Source of the DNA: Sphaerisporangium viridialbum
Lineage (GTDB): Bacteria > Actinomycetota > Actinomycetes > Streptosporangiales > Streptosporangiaceae
Length of the DNA stretch: 64,000 bases
Assembly: GCF_049674955.1 (NCBI RefSeq)
Contig: NZ_CP187232.1
Span: 4,650,001 to 4,714,000 of the forward strand
Reading direction: 5' to 3'
A model generated the notes under the pieces. It had not been told where the DNA came from, made no database searches, and saw nothing but the letters and a program-made list of their open reading frames with translations. Below, in pieces: positions 53,861-62,823 of the stretch; position 1 is the stretch's first letter, and every line of letters begins with the position of its first letter. A program made the position numbers and the translations under genes.

Positions 53861-53899
53861 GGAACCTGCGGACGGCGATTATCGCTGAGAATGATCTTG
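53861..53899 (+). repeat. 39-bp sequence shared with 9612-9650
   Basis: Starts ggaacctgcggacggcgatt and continues atcgctgagaatgatcttg; 33 of 39 positions match 9612-9650 and both lie beside Tn3-type resolvase tails. It resembles a Tn3-type terminal repeat, but the outer GGGG is only partly present. Confidence 0.45.
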
Positions 53900-53925
53900 G
53901 TCGTGGGTATTGGTGATCCGTCGGT

Positions 53926-54858
53926 TCATCGCCCGGCGGTTCGGCGTCGTCGGGCTGCGCGGATCTCGGCGTCGGTGACCTTGTCGTCCAGCAGCGCGTA
54001 CAGCTGGGTGGTCTCGGCAGAAGCGTGGCCGAGACGACGGCGCAGGGCCTCGATGGAGACGCCGGCGTTGATGAGCTCGGTGGCGTGGGCGTGGCGCAGC
54101 TGGTGAATGTCGATCTCGACACGTGCGGCGGCGCAGGAGCTCTGCCAGCGGTGGTGGGCGGCGTCGTAGGACAGCGGACCACCGCGGCCGTTGATGGAGG
54201 CGCGAAACAGCGGCCCGGCGGTGTAGCCGGCGCGGGCCAGGTAGAGCTTGAGCAGAGCGACGTAGCCGCGATCGTCCAGCAGCACGGTGCGCACGCTGCC
54301 GCCCTTGCCGTGGATGCGGACGTGTTCGTCGTCCAGGCGCAGGTCCAGGTCTTCGACGTACAGCCCGCAGACCTCCGAGGCGCGGGCGCCGCACACGTAG
54401 GCGGTCTCGAACAGCACCCGGTCGCGCAACCGGTCCAACGGCACGTCCTTGCGCGGCCGCCGCGAGCAGATCACCGCGAGGACCTTGGCCACGTCGGCGG
54501 CCGCGGCCGGGCGTGGCAGGGCCTTCGGGACCTTGACGGTGTCGATCCGATCCATCGGGTTGGCACCCAGGAGGTCGTGGCGAACCGCCCATCTGGTGAA
54601 GGAGGCGATCGCGGCGCGCTTGCGCTTGCGGCTGGCCGGCGACAGCTCGGCGAGCTCGGCCAGGTAGGCGCGGATCGGCGTCGCGGTCAGCTCGCCGATC
54701 TCCTCGCCGTGGTGGGCGGCAAAAGCGATCAGGTCGCTGCGGTAGGCGCGCCGGGTGTGCAGTGAGGTACCGGCGTTGGCCAGGTCGGTGAGGAAGTCGT
54801 CGAGATGGCGGGCGAGCGGGTGGGCACGGCCGAGCTGCTCGGCGATGACCGGATCCAT
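53926..54858 (-). CDS. Tyrosine recombinase (TnpI/XerC-like)
   Basis: 310 residues, complete. N-terminal core-binding domain: HLDDFLTDLANAGTSLHTRR, AYRSDLIAFAAHHGEEIGEL, RKRKRAAIASFTRWAVRHDL. Catalytic domain: Arg in YVCGARASEVCGLYVEDLDL, Lys in IHGKGGSVRTVLLDDRG, IHQLRHAHATELINAGVSIE, RRRLGHASAETTQLYALLDD with the nucleophile Tyr. As part of the Tn3 element it should resolve cointegrates, like TnpI of Tn4430, in place of the broken resolvase. A palindrome with the features of its core site begins 92 bp upstream of its start. Confidence 0.85.
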   Translation of the reverse strand: MDPVIAEQLGRAHPLARHLDDFLTDLANAGTSLHTRRAYRSDLIAFAAHHGEEIGELTATPIRAYLAELAELSPASRKRKRAAIASFTRWAVRHDLLGANPMDRIDTVKVPKALPRPAAAADVAKVLAVICSRRPRKDVPLDRLRDRVLFETAYVCGARASEVCGLYVEDLDLRLDDEHVRIHGKGGSVRTVLLDDRGYVALLKLYLARAGYTAGPLFRASINGRGGPLSYDAAHHRWQSSCAAARVEIDIHQLRHAHATELINAGVSIEALRRRLGHASAETTQLYALLDDKVTDAEIRAARRRRTAGR

Positions 54859-54873
54859 GCGGTACCCGCCGAG

Positions 54874-54978
54874 TTGCCAGATAACCGGGATACGAAGCGT
54901 GCGCGCCGGACGGTGGTCGCCCAGCTCGCGCTACGTCGTTGATCGCTATCTTGCCAGATAACGAACGTTATCCCGCAA
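54874..54978. promoter_or_regulatory. Internal resolution-like site of the recombinase
   Basis: TTGCCAGATAAC at 54951-54962, a GAAC spacer and GTTATCCCGCAA form an imperfect 28-bp palindrome (54951-54978). TTGCCAGATAAC occurs again, as a direct repeat, at 54874-54885, next to the recombinase start. A core inverted repeat plus a direct repeat is the arrangement of the IRS site of Tn4430. Confidence 0.6.
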
Positions 54979-55015
54979 CCAACTCGGCATCCTATTCCCG
55001 AAACTGACCCCCAGC

Positions 55016-55085
55016 CACAAGTAGTGATGGAGGCGTAGCTCGCCGACGGCGGTCGACAGGTAGCGGCTGTTCCACAGCGCGACGG
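55016..55085 (-). pseudogene. Tn3 transposase C-terminal scrap
   Basis: RLIQSVALWNSRYLSTAVGE and LRLHHY resemble the motif VLWNTRYLDAAVAQLR near the end of Tn3 transposases (compare the one at about 10970). Only some 25 residues remain. Confidence 0.35.
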
Positions 55086-55091
55086 ACTGGA

Positions 55092-55661
55092 TCAGGCGAG
55101 CAACCGGTCGACCAACCCGTCGAGGTAGTCAGGGGTGAGCGGGCCCGCGCCGAACAGGACGCGCATGTAGATCGGCGCCAGGAGATGGTCCAGCACCTCC
55201 AGTACGTCAGGCGGGTCCTCGCCGCGGCCGCGGGCGCGGTCGAGCATGGCCTGCAACTGCCTGGTGCGGTCGGCCAGGAGCTCGTCGCGCGCCTGAAGGC
55301 CCTGCTGACCCTCGCCTGACAGCGCGATGGTCAGCCGCACCAGCGCCAGGCCGTCGGGTCCGGTGACCTCGCGGGCCACGTTGGCGGCGTGGGTCCGCAG
55401 GTCGCCGGCCAGGCTGCCGGTGTCAGGCATCGGCGACTGCGCGTTGAGCCGGGTCAGCAGCACATCGCTGAGCAGGGCTTGGAGGTTGCCCCACCGGCGG
55501 TAGAGGCTGGTGTCGGCCACGCCCGCGCGGGCCGCGATGTCGCCGACTGTGAAGTTTCCGTAGCCGCGCTCCCTGACCAGCTCGGTAACGGCCTGGTGCA
55601 CTGCCGCGCGGACCCGGGCGCTGCGCCCGCCGGGCCGCCTGGCCCGCCCCTGCTCATCCAT
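55092..55661 (-). CDS. TetR-family repressor of the efflux pump
   Basis: 189 residues. HTH: AVHQAVTELVRERGYGNFTV, GDIAARAGVADTSLYRRWGN, LQALLSDVLL. The C-terminal domain has the TetR_C_16 style (GDLRTHAANVAREVTGPDGL, LEVLDHLLAPIYMRVLFGAG) common to repressors of DHA2 pumps. It is divergent from the MFS gene, and two dyads lie between the starts. It presumably binds a drug that the pump exports. It is cargo of the Tn3 element. Confidence 0.88.
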   Translation of the reverse strand: MDEQGRARRPGGRSARVRAAVHQAVTELVRERGYGNFTVGDIAARAGVADTSLYRRWGNLQALLSDVLLTRLNAQSPMPDTGSLAGDLRTHAANVAREVTGPDGLALVRLTIALSGEGQQGLQARDELLADRTRQLQAMLDRARGRGEDPPDVLEVLDHLLAPIYMRVLFGAGPLTPDYLDGLVDRLLA

Positions 55662-55687
55662 ACCCCCACCTTAAGGCAGTCGAGACT

Positions 55688-55733
55688 TGCGTTAGAGCCT
55701 ATGAGGGTCTATGTTAACGCAGTCATTAACTGC
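55688..55733. promoter_or_regulatory. Operator region between TetR and MFS genes
   Basis: TGCGTTA (55688-55694) and TAACGCA (55715-55721) form one dyad; GCAGT and ACTGC at 55719-55733 form a second that overlaps the region before the MFS start. Confidence 0.55.
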
Positions 55734-55744
55734 TTTTAGGAGGG

Positions 55745-57154
55745 ATGTGCGTGAAAGCGTTGCTCACCCTGACCTGCGCAGGTCAGTTCATGGTGCTGCT
55801 CGACAACACGATCGTCGGCGCGGCGCTACCCGACATGCAGCAGCGATTGCACACCGACATGGCCGGTCTGCAATGGATCGTCGACGCCTACGTGCTGCTG
55901 GTCGCCATGCTGTTGCTGTCCGGCGGCGTCTTCGCCGACCGCTTCGGCCGCAAGCGGGTGTTCCTGGCCGGCGTCGCGGTGTTCACCATCGCATCCGTGC
56001 TGTGCGCTGTCGCACCCTCGATCGGCTGGCTGATCACCGGACGGGTGCTGCAGGGCATCGGGGCCGCGGCGCTGAGCCCCGCCTCACTGGCCCTCCTCGC
56101 CGCCGCCTACCCCGTCCCACAGGAACGGATCAAGGCGATCGGGCTGTGGGCCGGATTCAGCGGAATGGGCCTGGCCGCCGGACCGTTGGCCGGCGGCATT
56201 CTGGTGGACGCCTTCGGCTGGCCCGCCATCTTCCTCGTCAACGTGCCCATCGGCGCGGTCCTGCTGCTGGCCGGTCTGCGCATCCTGAGCGAGTCCCGCA
56301 ATCCCGGCGCGCCGGCGATCGACATCCCGGGGACGGTCCTGTCCGTCCTGGGTGTGGGAGCGCTGACGTACGGGCTGATCGAGGGCGGTTCCCGTGGCTG
56401 GACCTCGCCGGTGATCCTGGGCAGCTTCGCCGCCGGACTGGTGCTCCTGGCCGCGTTCGTCGTGGTCGAGGGTCGTGTGTCGACGCCGATGCTGCCGCTC
56501 CGGCTGTTCCGTCAGCGACTGTTCACGGTGTCCAACACGGCGATGGTCGTGGTCGGGTTCGCGCTGATGGGGTCGTCGTTCTTCTTCTCCCAGTTCTTCG
56601 TCTACGTCCAGGGCACTTCGATCCTGGTGGCCGGCCTGCAGACCTTGCCAGTTTCGCTCGGCATGGTCATCGTCAGCCCGTTCGCGGGCCGGCTCGCCGC
56701 CAAGCACGGCTTCCGGATCGTGGTCAGCATCGGCCTGGCGCTGGCCGGGCTGGGGCTGCTGGCGCTGGGCTTCGTCCACGCCGATACCGGCTACGGGAAC
56801 GTGTGGTGGCGGCTGGCGGTCGTCGGCATCGGGTTCGCTCTCACCATGTCGCCGCTGACCGGGGCCGCCATCCAGGCGGTCAGCCCGCAGGAGGGAGGCC
56901 TCGCCTCGGGCATCAGCAGCACCACCCGGCAGATCGGCGCGGTGCTCGGCGTGGCGGTGCTCGGAGCCATCGTCCACACGCGGGAGTCCGGCGGCGCCTC
57001 CTTCGAATCCGGCCTCAACAGCGCCTTCCTCGCGGCGGGTGCCGTGACGCTGGCCTGCGCCGTATTCACCGGCCTGTGGCTGACCGCGGCCCGGACGCCG
57101 AGGGGCGTCCGGCCGAACAGTCAGAAGGCCAAGCAGTCAGTGAGCCGCCGCTGA
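55745..57154 (+). CDS. DHA2-type MFS drug efflux transporter (14 membrane segments)
   Basis: 469 residues. Opens with LTLTCAGQFMVLLDNTIVGA, the DHA2 (EmrB/QacA) motif D1 containing LD.TIV..ALP. Motif A is GGVFADRFGRKRVFLAG; motif C is GLWAGFSGMGLAAGPLAGGI. Later segments include VLSVLGVGALTYGLIEGGSR, typical of the 14-segment group. It exports hydrophobic or cationic drugs using the proton gradient; the substrate cannot be read from sequence. AGGAGG precedes ATG 55745. It is the cargo gene of the transposon. Confidence 0.9.
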   Translation: MCVKALLTLTCAGQFMVLLDNTIVGAALPDMQQRLHTDMAGLQWIVDAYVLLVAMLLLSGGVFADRFGRKRVFLAGVAVFTIASVLCAVAPSIGWLITGRVLQGIGAAALSPASLALLAAAYPVPQERIKAIGLWAGFSGMGLAAGPLAGGILVDAFGWPAIFLVNVPIGAVLLLAGLRILSESRNPGAPAIDIPGTVLSVLGVGALTYGLIEGGSRGWTSPVILGSFAAGLVLLAAFVVVEGRVSTPMLPLRLFRQRLFTVSNTAMVVVGFALMGSSFFFSQFFVYVQGTSILVAGLQTLPVSLGMVIVSPFAGRLAAKHGFRIVVSIGLALAGLGLLALGFVHADTGYGNVWWRLAVVGIGFALTMSPLTGAAIQAVSPQEGGLASGISSTTRQIGAVLGVAVLGAIVHTRESGGASFESGLNSAFLAAGAVTLACAVFTGLWLTAARTPRGVRPNSQKAKQSVSRR

Positions 57155-57262
57155 CAGCTCCTCCCAGTCGGCCCACGTCTTGAGCCGCTCGGCGTAGGCC
57201 TGCTGGGTCATCCGCAGCCCTTCGGTGCCGAAGAACACCCGCAGCGGCGAGCGAGCCGCCGG
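57137..57262 (-). pseudogene. SDR oxidoreductase C-terminal fragment
   Basis: SPLRVFFGTEGLRMTQQAYA, then ERLKTWADWEELSAAAH and stop. This ending is typical of SDR oxidoreductases from memory. Only about 35 residues remain between the MFS end, which it overlaps by 18 bases, and the transposase end. It may be a leftover of a TetR-MFS-SDR locus captured by the transposon. Confidence 0.45.
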
Positions 57263-60200
57263 TTATGGGGCGAAGAGGACTTGGGACTCGAGGTCGAGTC
57301 GGGTGGTGGGGTTGGCGGCCGGCGGGGTCAGGTTGAGGATCCAGTTGCCGAACCGGCGGATGACGTGGGTGATGTAGGGCGAGACGGTGGCCAGGTCATC
57401 GAGGTCGACGGGGTGGCCGTCGGCGGCGATGGCGTTGGCCGCGTCCGTGATGTCCTGAGCGGTCGAGTAAATGACGCAGTTGGCCAGCAGCTCGTTGAAC
57501 TTGATGATCTTCTCTTGGTACTCGGGGTCGTTGTGGCCGATGAGCTTGCCGCCGAACATCAGCCAGTCGGCGAAATTATGGAAGGACTCGTTGCGGTTGG
57601 TGACCTGGGTGATCTGCTCGCGAAGGTCTGGATCCGACAGGTACCGCAAGAGCGTGATCGTCCTGACCGCGCGGCCGAGCTCGCGAAAGGCCCGGTAGAG
57701 CCGGTTCTTGCGAGAATGGTTGCCCAGGCGGCGCAGCAGAGTCACTGAGGACAGCTGGTTCTCCCGGATCGAGATCGCGGTACGGAGTAGGTCCGTCCAG
57801 TGGGTCTCTATGAGAGCCCAATCGATCACCTCATCGCCGAACAGCGAATCGATGTGCTGGTACCGGGTGCCCGGGGTGGGCCGGTAGAAGATCCGGTCGT
57901 GCCAGTTGCGGATACGGGGGCAGCAGGTCGAACCCCATGAGCGCGGCGAGCCCGAAGACCGGCAGCGACTGGCCTTGAGTATCCGCATGGATGGTGTCGG
58001 GCTGGATCTCCGAGGCGTTCTTCAACAGCCCTTCGATGATGTAGACCGCCTCCCACACGCCACATGGGATGAAATGGGAGAAAAGCGCCACATAGGTATT
58101 GGAGATGTGTCTGTAGGCCAGACCTCCATAACCTCCATACCTAATGTGGCTCTCCGCAAGGAGATTGTTCTCCCACGTCTCGATCTGGGAGCCGTCGGCG
58201 GCCACGGCCTTGCCATCACCCCAGACCGAGGCGATGTCGAGCTTGTTGAACTCGTTGATGACGTCAGTCGAAGCTTTGGAGATCTTGTCGCTGGTGGAGT
58301 GCTTGTTCGCGGTCATGGCGATCTCGGCGGCGCTGACCTTGCCGTGCATGTGCGCGGCAACCTGGGCCGGGCCGAGCAGCGTCCCGTAGGTGAACACCAT
58401 CAGCACGTACCGGCCGAGCGCTTCCTTGATCTTCGGGTCAGAGCCCGAAGCCGGGCCGAGGTGCCGGGTCCAGCCGGTCTGGTAGGCGGTGCGGGTGAGG
58501 ATGTCGAGCAGGTCCCGCCGCGGGAGCCGTTCGTGCACGGCCTCCTCCAGCTTGAGCGCCTCCTTGCTCCGCTCGGCGCCCTTGCGCCGCTTGAGCACCG
58601 GCCGTCCGCCCTCAAGGGTCAGGTCGGTGTTGGCCGGGTACCCGGCGTCGACTCCGGCCGCCGTGTCGGCCAGGAGTTGCCTGTAGTGGCGGGTCAACTC
58701 GCGCGGGTCGGTCGGCAGGCCGGCCTCGGCGCAGAACTCCTCCACGAGCGGCTCGCACTTTTCCCAACTCATCAGCTGATCGTGCAGGTTGGCATAAGAG
58801 TCCGATCCGGCCACCGCAATGTCCCCCGACTTCAGCTCCGAAGCCAGATAGGAGAACACGCACACCTCCAGGTGACGGCGCACCAGCATGCCCTGCCGGT
58901 CCGGATCCTTGAGGATCTTCCGGCGAACGCGTCCACGTCCACCACCAGCTCCACCGCGACCGGGGCGCCGTCCGGGCCCGCGCGCTTCACGCTGATCCGG
59001 TCTGGGACGAACGCCGCCCGCGCGTTCCGCTGGGCTTGCAGGTACTCCACCGCGTCCAGCACGCTGCGCTCGGCGTTGGTCGACTCCAGGTCGATCGAGT
59101 CAACCAGGGTGAACAGCGCCGAGCGGTGGGACCGGTAGTGCTGGTCGAGCAGCGGCAGGTAGTTGTTGCCGTGATAGGCCGACACCGCCTCGTGCGCGGC
59201 CGCCAGAGCGTCCAGGCCGCCGGCCTCCTCCAGCGCCTTCAACACCAGCCGGCCCGCTCGCTCGGCAACATCCCCGGATCCGGAGCCCGCGCTCGCGGCG
59301 GGATCGGCGCACGCGCCGTCCGGCAGCGGGCCGACCGCGCCGGGTTCGGCGGGTGTGACCGCCTCGCGGACGCCGTCCAGAACATCGCCGAACACGCCCA
59401 GCAGGCGTTCGGACTCGGCCCGATGCCCTCCCGCAGGGCTTCCAGCTGGTCTCGCCCCTTCTTGTGGATCGTCGCGATCCGCTTGCAGAACATCGTCACC
59501 ACGTCGTCCCGCACCCCGGTCCGCACCGTGTGCAACAGGCTCACGATCAACGTGAGGCGCTTATCCTCATCCAGCACCTTCCGCAGGTCCGCGACATCGG
59601 TGACCCTCGCCTCTCCCGCGAAATGCGCGATCTTCCCCGGCGGAATCCCCTCCAGCCACGCCTCAGTCGGTCCGAGGGCATCCAGTCCCCGCAGGAACGC
59701 CAGACGCCCCTTGAACTTGTTGAGCGATGCCGCCTGCGCCACGTCCTTCAACCCGTCGTACTCGCTGCGCCGGGTGATGGGGTCGACTAGCAGCAGCCGG
59801 GCCAGCCTCACCCGGGCTCCGGCGTCGACCCGGCCGGACACCAGCGTGAAGAACCCGCGGTTCACCTCGGTGCGGATCTTCTTGGTCATCTCATCCAGCG
59901 TCGTGTAGCCGGGCAGCTCGCACTCCGCGCGAACCAGCTCCTCCAGCGCCACATTGATCAAGTCAGCGGGGTTGTCCTTGGCCTGGGCCGCCTTGCGGAT
60001 CGCCTCATCGGCCACCTCCCGGACCCGGGCCGCGTCATAGGTGACACCCATCCGCTGACGCACGAACGGCCGATGCCGCTTGGCCGACCGCTCCGCGGCA
60101 TCCTCCAGCACCACCCCCTCCGGCAGGCCGATCACCTCTCGGATGTGCTCGAAGACCACCGCAGGGACGTCCTTGAGCTTCGGGAAATATCCCAAGCGCT

Positions 60201-60387
60201 GATAGGCCTTCAACCACACCAGCAATGCCAGCAGATGCTGATCATCCTGCGTCTTGCCGCGCGCCCACTCCACCTCGACCGCCGACGGAGTGAACACCTC
60301 CGCCAACTCCCGCGCCGACAACGCCCGCGCAAACCTCGGGTACGCCGTCCGATCGATCGACGCCACCCAAACCCCCGGAACCATCAC
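57263..60387 (-). pseudogene. Tn3-family transposase, three frameshifts
   Basis: Four frames add up to one transposase of about 1,040 codons. From 60387: VASIDRTAYPRFARALSARE and VVFEHIREVIGLPEGVVLED (DUF4158-type start); then VSAYHGNNYLPLLDQHYRSH; then RHYRQLLADTAAGVDAGYPA, DIASVWGDGKAVAADGSQIE (catalytic Asp), ESHIRYGGYGGLAYRHIS and PDTIHADTQGQSLPVFGLAA (second Asp); last RNWHDRIFYRPTPGTRYQHI, VTNRNESFHNFADWLMFGGK (final Glu) to the end. Indels lie near 59385, 58870 and 57935. All catalytic residues survive, so it was active until recently or the indels are sequencing errors. Confidence 0.88.
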
Positions 60388-60430
60388 TAACCAGCGTGAA
60401 GGAAGGAGTTTAACGACCGGTGATCAAGAG

Positions 60431-60464
60431 CGCGGCCCGTTTCCGCCGTATTCCGGTGGCACCC
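60431..60464 (-). repeat. Right terminal inverted repeat of the Tn3-family transposon
   Basis: Exact reverse complement of 53708-53741, followed by GAGATAC. Confidence 0.85.
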
Positions 60465-60715
60465 GAGATACGGGTAAACCCGCCATGAGCCGATCTTGAG
60501 AACGTAAGTCATGCCCGCTGCGGGTCTGGGTTGGTGAGGTACTCGATGCGGGAGCAGGCTCTCCGCGAAGGGTGGCGCGTAATCTCGGAAGTCGTCCTCC
60601 CGTAGACCGCGAGGGTCGGCCCTAGTTTCTGCGTTTCCGTCTCGCGGGCTGTGTTCACTCGGCTACATTATGACTCCTTCTGTGGTTATCGGGGCTGCTG
60701 GGAAGGCTGTGCCTG

Positions 60716-61265
60716 ATGGCCTCGATCGATAAGACCGCCTACCCGCGGTTCAAGCGGACCATCTCCGAGCGCGAACTGCGCGAGGCGTACTCGCCGAGCC
60801 TGGCGGAGATGGACTGGGCGCGGGAGATGACCGACAGCGACGAGAACCGGCTGTCGCTGATGGTGTGGCTGAAGTGCTGTCAGCGGCTGGGCCGGTTCCC
60901 GCGGCTGACCGAGATTCCGGCCCAGGTGATCGAGCACGTACGGAACGAGTTAGGCATGCCGGAGCAGGTCGGCATGACGGGCATGGCCGAGCGGACGGGA
61001 CGCAATCACAAGGCGCTGGTACGGGGCCCGGCTGGGGCTGGACGGCGATCAGGCCGCCGCGCGCAAGCTGGCTGAGCAGGCGATCAGGCTGGCGGCCAAG
61101 ACCAAGGATCATCCGGCCGATCTGATCAATGTGGCGCTGGAGGATCTGGCCAAGAACAGCTGCGAGTTCCCGGCCTTCTCCACCTTGGATGACCTGGCCT
61201 CTCAGGTGCGCGCGGAGGTCAACGGCGGCATCTTCACCCTGGCCTACGGCCGGATCCCGCAGACG
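60716..61265 (+). pseudogene. Tn3-family transposase, N-terminal fragment
   Basis: MASIDKTAYPRFKRTISERE, LREAYSPSLAEMDWAREMTD, MVWLKCCQRLGRFPRLTEIP and AQVIEHVRNELGMPEQVGM are clearly related to the transposase at 57263-60387 but diverged, so it is a second element type. A frameshift near 61035 leads to ARKLAEQAIRLAAKTKDHPA, DLINVALEDLAKNSCEFPAF, STLDDLASQVRAEVNGGIFT. It breaks off near 61265. It begins 250 bp outside the complete transposon. Confidence 0.8.
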
Positions 61266-61474
61266 TCGACCAGGCCGCCGGACCGGAAGGTGCCGCGCCG
61301 GAGGGCGCCGCCGCGACCGCTGCGGGTGAGGACGAGGGTGGACGACCTGCATCTGCTCGGCGATCTCGCTGATCCGCAGCGGTTTGCCGGCCCTGGCTGG
61401 GTTCCTGATCGTATGGATCGGGCCGGGATGGATCCTGGCGTGGGACGCTGTTCCGGCTGCCCGTCCGCGCCGTG

Positions 61475-61678
61475 CCGACCGGCCCGCGGACCGGGTTCCT
61501 GCGCGAGGTCCTGCAGGGGTGGCGGGTCTTCGTCTCGATCCGGTGGGTGGCCGTCCAGTCGGCGGTCTCCTCCACGCTGTGGGCCGCCGGCGTCACGGTG
61601 CTAGGGCCGGTGGTCGCCGTCGACCAGCTCGGTGGAGCGCCCGCCTGGGGAGCGGTCTCCCCTGTTGGATCAACGTGT
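61475..61678 (+). pseudogene. MFS transporter fragment
   Basis: TGFLREVLQGWRVFVSIRWV, AVQSAVSSTLWAAGVTVLGP and VVAVDQLGGAPAWGAVS form part of an EntS/MefA-like MFS protein around the middle of the chain. It ends at a 49-bp repeat (61671-61719). On the opposite strand about 61310-61385, PLRISEIAEQMQV resembles a MarR HTH, which may be the former regulator. Both are remnants. Confidence 0.45.
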
Positions 61679-61719
61679 TGACGGTGATTCAGCGGAAGAT
61701 CTGGTGTCTGAATGGCGTA
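61671..61719 (+). repeat. 49-bp direct repeat, copy 1
   Basis: caacgtgttgacggtgattc begins it; the copy at 62569-62617 differs at only three of 49 positions. The pair brackets the methyltransferase gene. Confidence 0.7.
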
Positions 61720-61804
61720 GCATCATATCTTCTCGATATATCGACTCAATACATCAGGTTGGCAGGCTGTCACATGATCTGCTGACGGAGATGGAGGCAG
61801 TCTG

Positions 61805-62542
61805 ATGTCCAGCGGACAGTTGTATGACGCCATCGGCGCTACCTACACCGTGACGCGGCGCACCGAGCCGCGGATCGCCGAGCAGATCTGGACCGCGCTC
61901 GGCGATGCGCGGACCGTGCTGAACGTTGGGGCCGGCACCGGGTCCTACGAGCCTCCCGGCCTCGACGTGACTGCGGTAGAGCCATCGGCGGTCATGCGGG
62001 CGCAGCGCCCCGCGGGCGCAGCGCCGTGCGTCGATGCCACCGCGGAGAGTCTCCCGTTCGAGGACCAGTCCTTCGACGCCGCAATGGCTTTCGCTACCAT
62101 CGATCACTGGCAGGACCCGATCGCGGGCCTGCGCGAGATGCGGCGTGTCGCTCGCCGCGTGGTCGTGTTCACCTGTGACGCCAGTGACGCCGATCTCTTC
62201 TGGCTGAATCGTGACTACCTGCCGGAGTTCGCCGGCCTCTGGGCTGGCCGGCCTTCGCTGACCGAGCTGGTCGGTGCGATCGGAGCTCGGACCGAGCCGG
62301 TGCTCGTTCCGTGGGACTGCGCTGACGGCTTCTACCACGCCTTCTGGCGCCGGCCCGAGGCATACCTGGACGAGCATGTCCGCCGCGGAATGTCGATCTG
62401 GGCCAGGGTCGGCCCGGATGCCGAGCAGCGGGCAGTGCGCAGCCTCCGTGATGACCTCGCATCCGGCCGGTGGGCCGCGCGCAACCGCGACCTCTCCGGC
62501 ATCGACGCGGCAGAGCTCGGCCTGCGCCTGCTCATCGCCTGA
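61805..62542 (+). CDS. Class I SAM-dependent methyltransferase
   Basis: 245 residues. Motif I is TVLNVGAGTGSYEPPGLDV (SAM-binding GxGxG), then VTAVEPSAVMRAQRP (acidic residue after strand 2), DATAESLPFEDQSFDAAMAF (motif II/IV region) and GLREMRRVARRVVVFTCD. The fold matches the UbiE/MenG-like group; the acceptor is unknown. It lies within 49-bp direct repeats, and the promoter region (61722-61804) is AT-rich with CGATATATCG, so the gene may have moved as a unit. Confidence 0.85.
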   Translation: MSSGQLYDAIGATYTVTRRTEPRIAEQIWTALGDARTVLNVGAGTGSYEPPGLDVTAVEPSAVMRAQRPAGAAPCVDATAESLPFEDQSFDAAMAFATIDHWQDPIAGLREMRRVARRVVVFTCDASDADLFWLNRDYLPEFAGLWAGRPSLTELVGAIGARTEPVLVPWDCADGFYHAFWRRPEAYLDEHVRRGMSIWARVGPDAEQRAVRSLRDDLASGRWAARNRDLSGIDAAELGLRLLIA

Positions 62543-62568
62543 TCCCGCCATAGTGCCGGGTCGCGGAC

Positions 62569-62617
62569 CAACGTGTTGACGGTGATTCAGCGGGAGATCT
62601 GGCGTCTGAGTGGCGTA
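62569..62617 (+). repeat. 49-bp direct repeat, copy 2
   Basis: Second copy of 61671-61719, 46 of 49 matching, 27 bp after the methyltransferase stop. Confidence 0.7.
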
Positions 62618-62823
62618 CGTTCTGGGTGCCCGAGCAAGCCGGCAGCGGGCGGTCGAGGTTGCCGGTGGAGGGGTTCGAGGATCTCCGACGACGTGGACGA
62701 CCACCCGCATCGGCACCGCCATTGGCGGTAAATCACACCCCGACGGCTCGCTAACGCCACTGGCCGATTGGTTGCTGCTCAGGGGCCGACGCCGCCGCGC
62801 AGCGGGGTGAGAGGCGCCGACGG

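Larger units (their letters stand above)
53708..60464. mobile_element. Tn3-family transposon carrying a TetR/MFS efflux cassette
   Basis: Perfect 34-bp inverted repeats at 53708-53741 and 60431-60464 face inwards, and GAGATAC occurs directly outside both (53701-53707, 60465-60471), fitting the 5-6 bp duplication of Tn3 elements. Contents: resolvase fragment, tyrosine recombinase with a palindromic site, TetR, DHA2 MFS pump, SDR fragment and transposase. The transposase is broken by three frameshifts, so the copy may be immobile unless those are errors. Confidence 0.82.

Noticed and set aside
55711..57183. 490-codon frame overlapping the MFS gene
   Set aside because: Out of frame with the DHA2 motifs and arginine-rich; a shadow of the real transporter gene.
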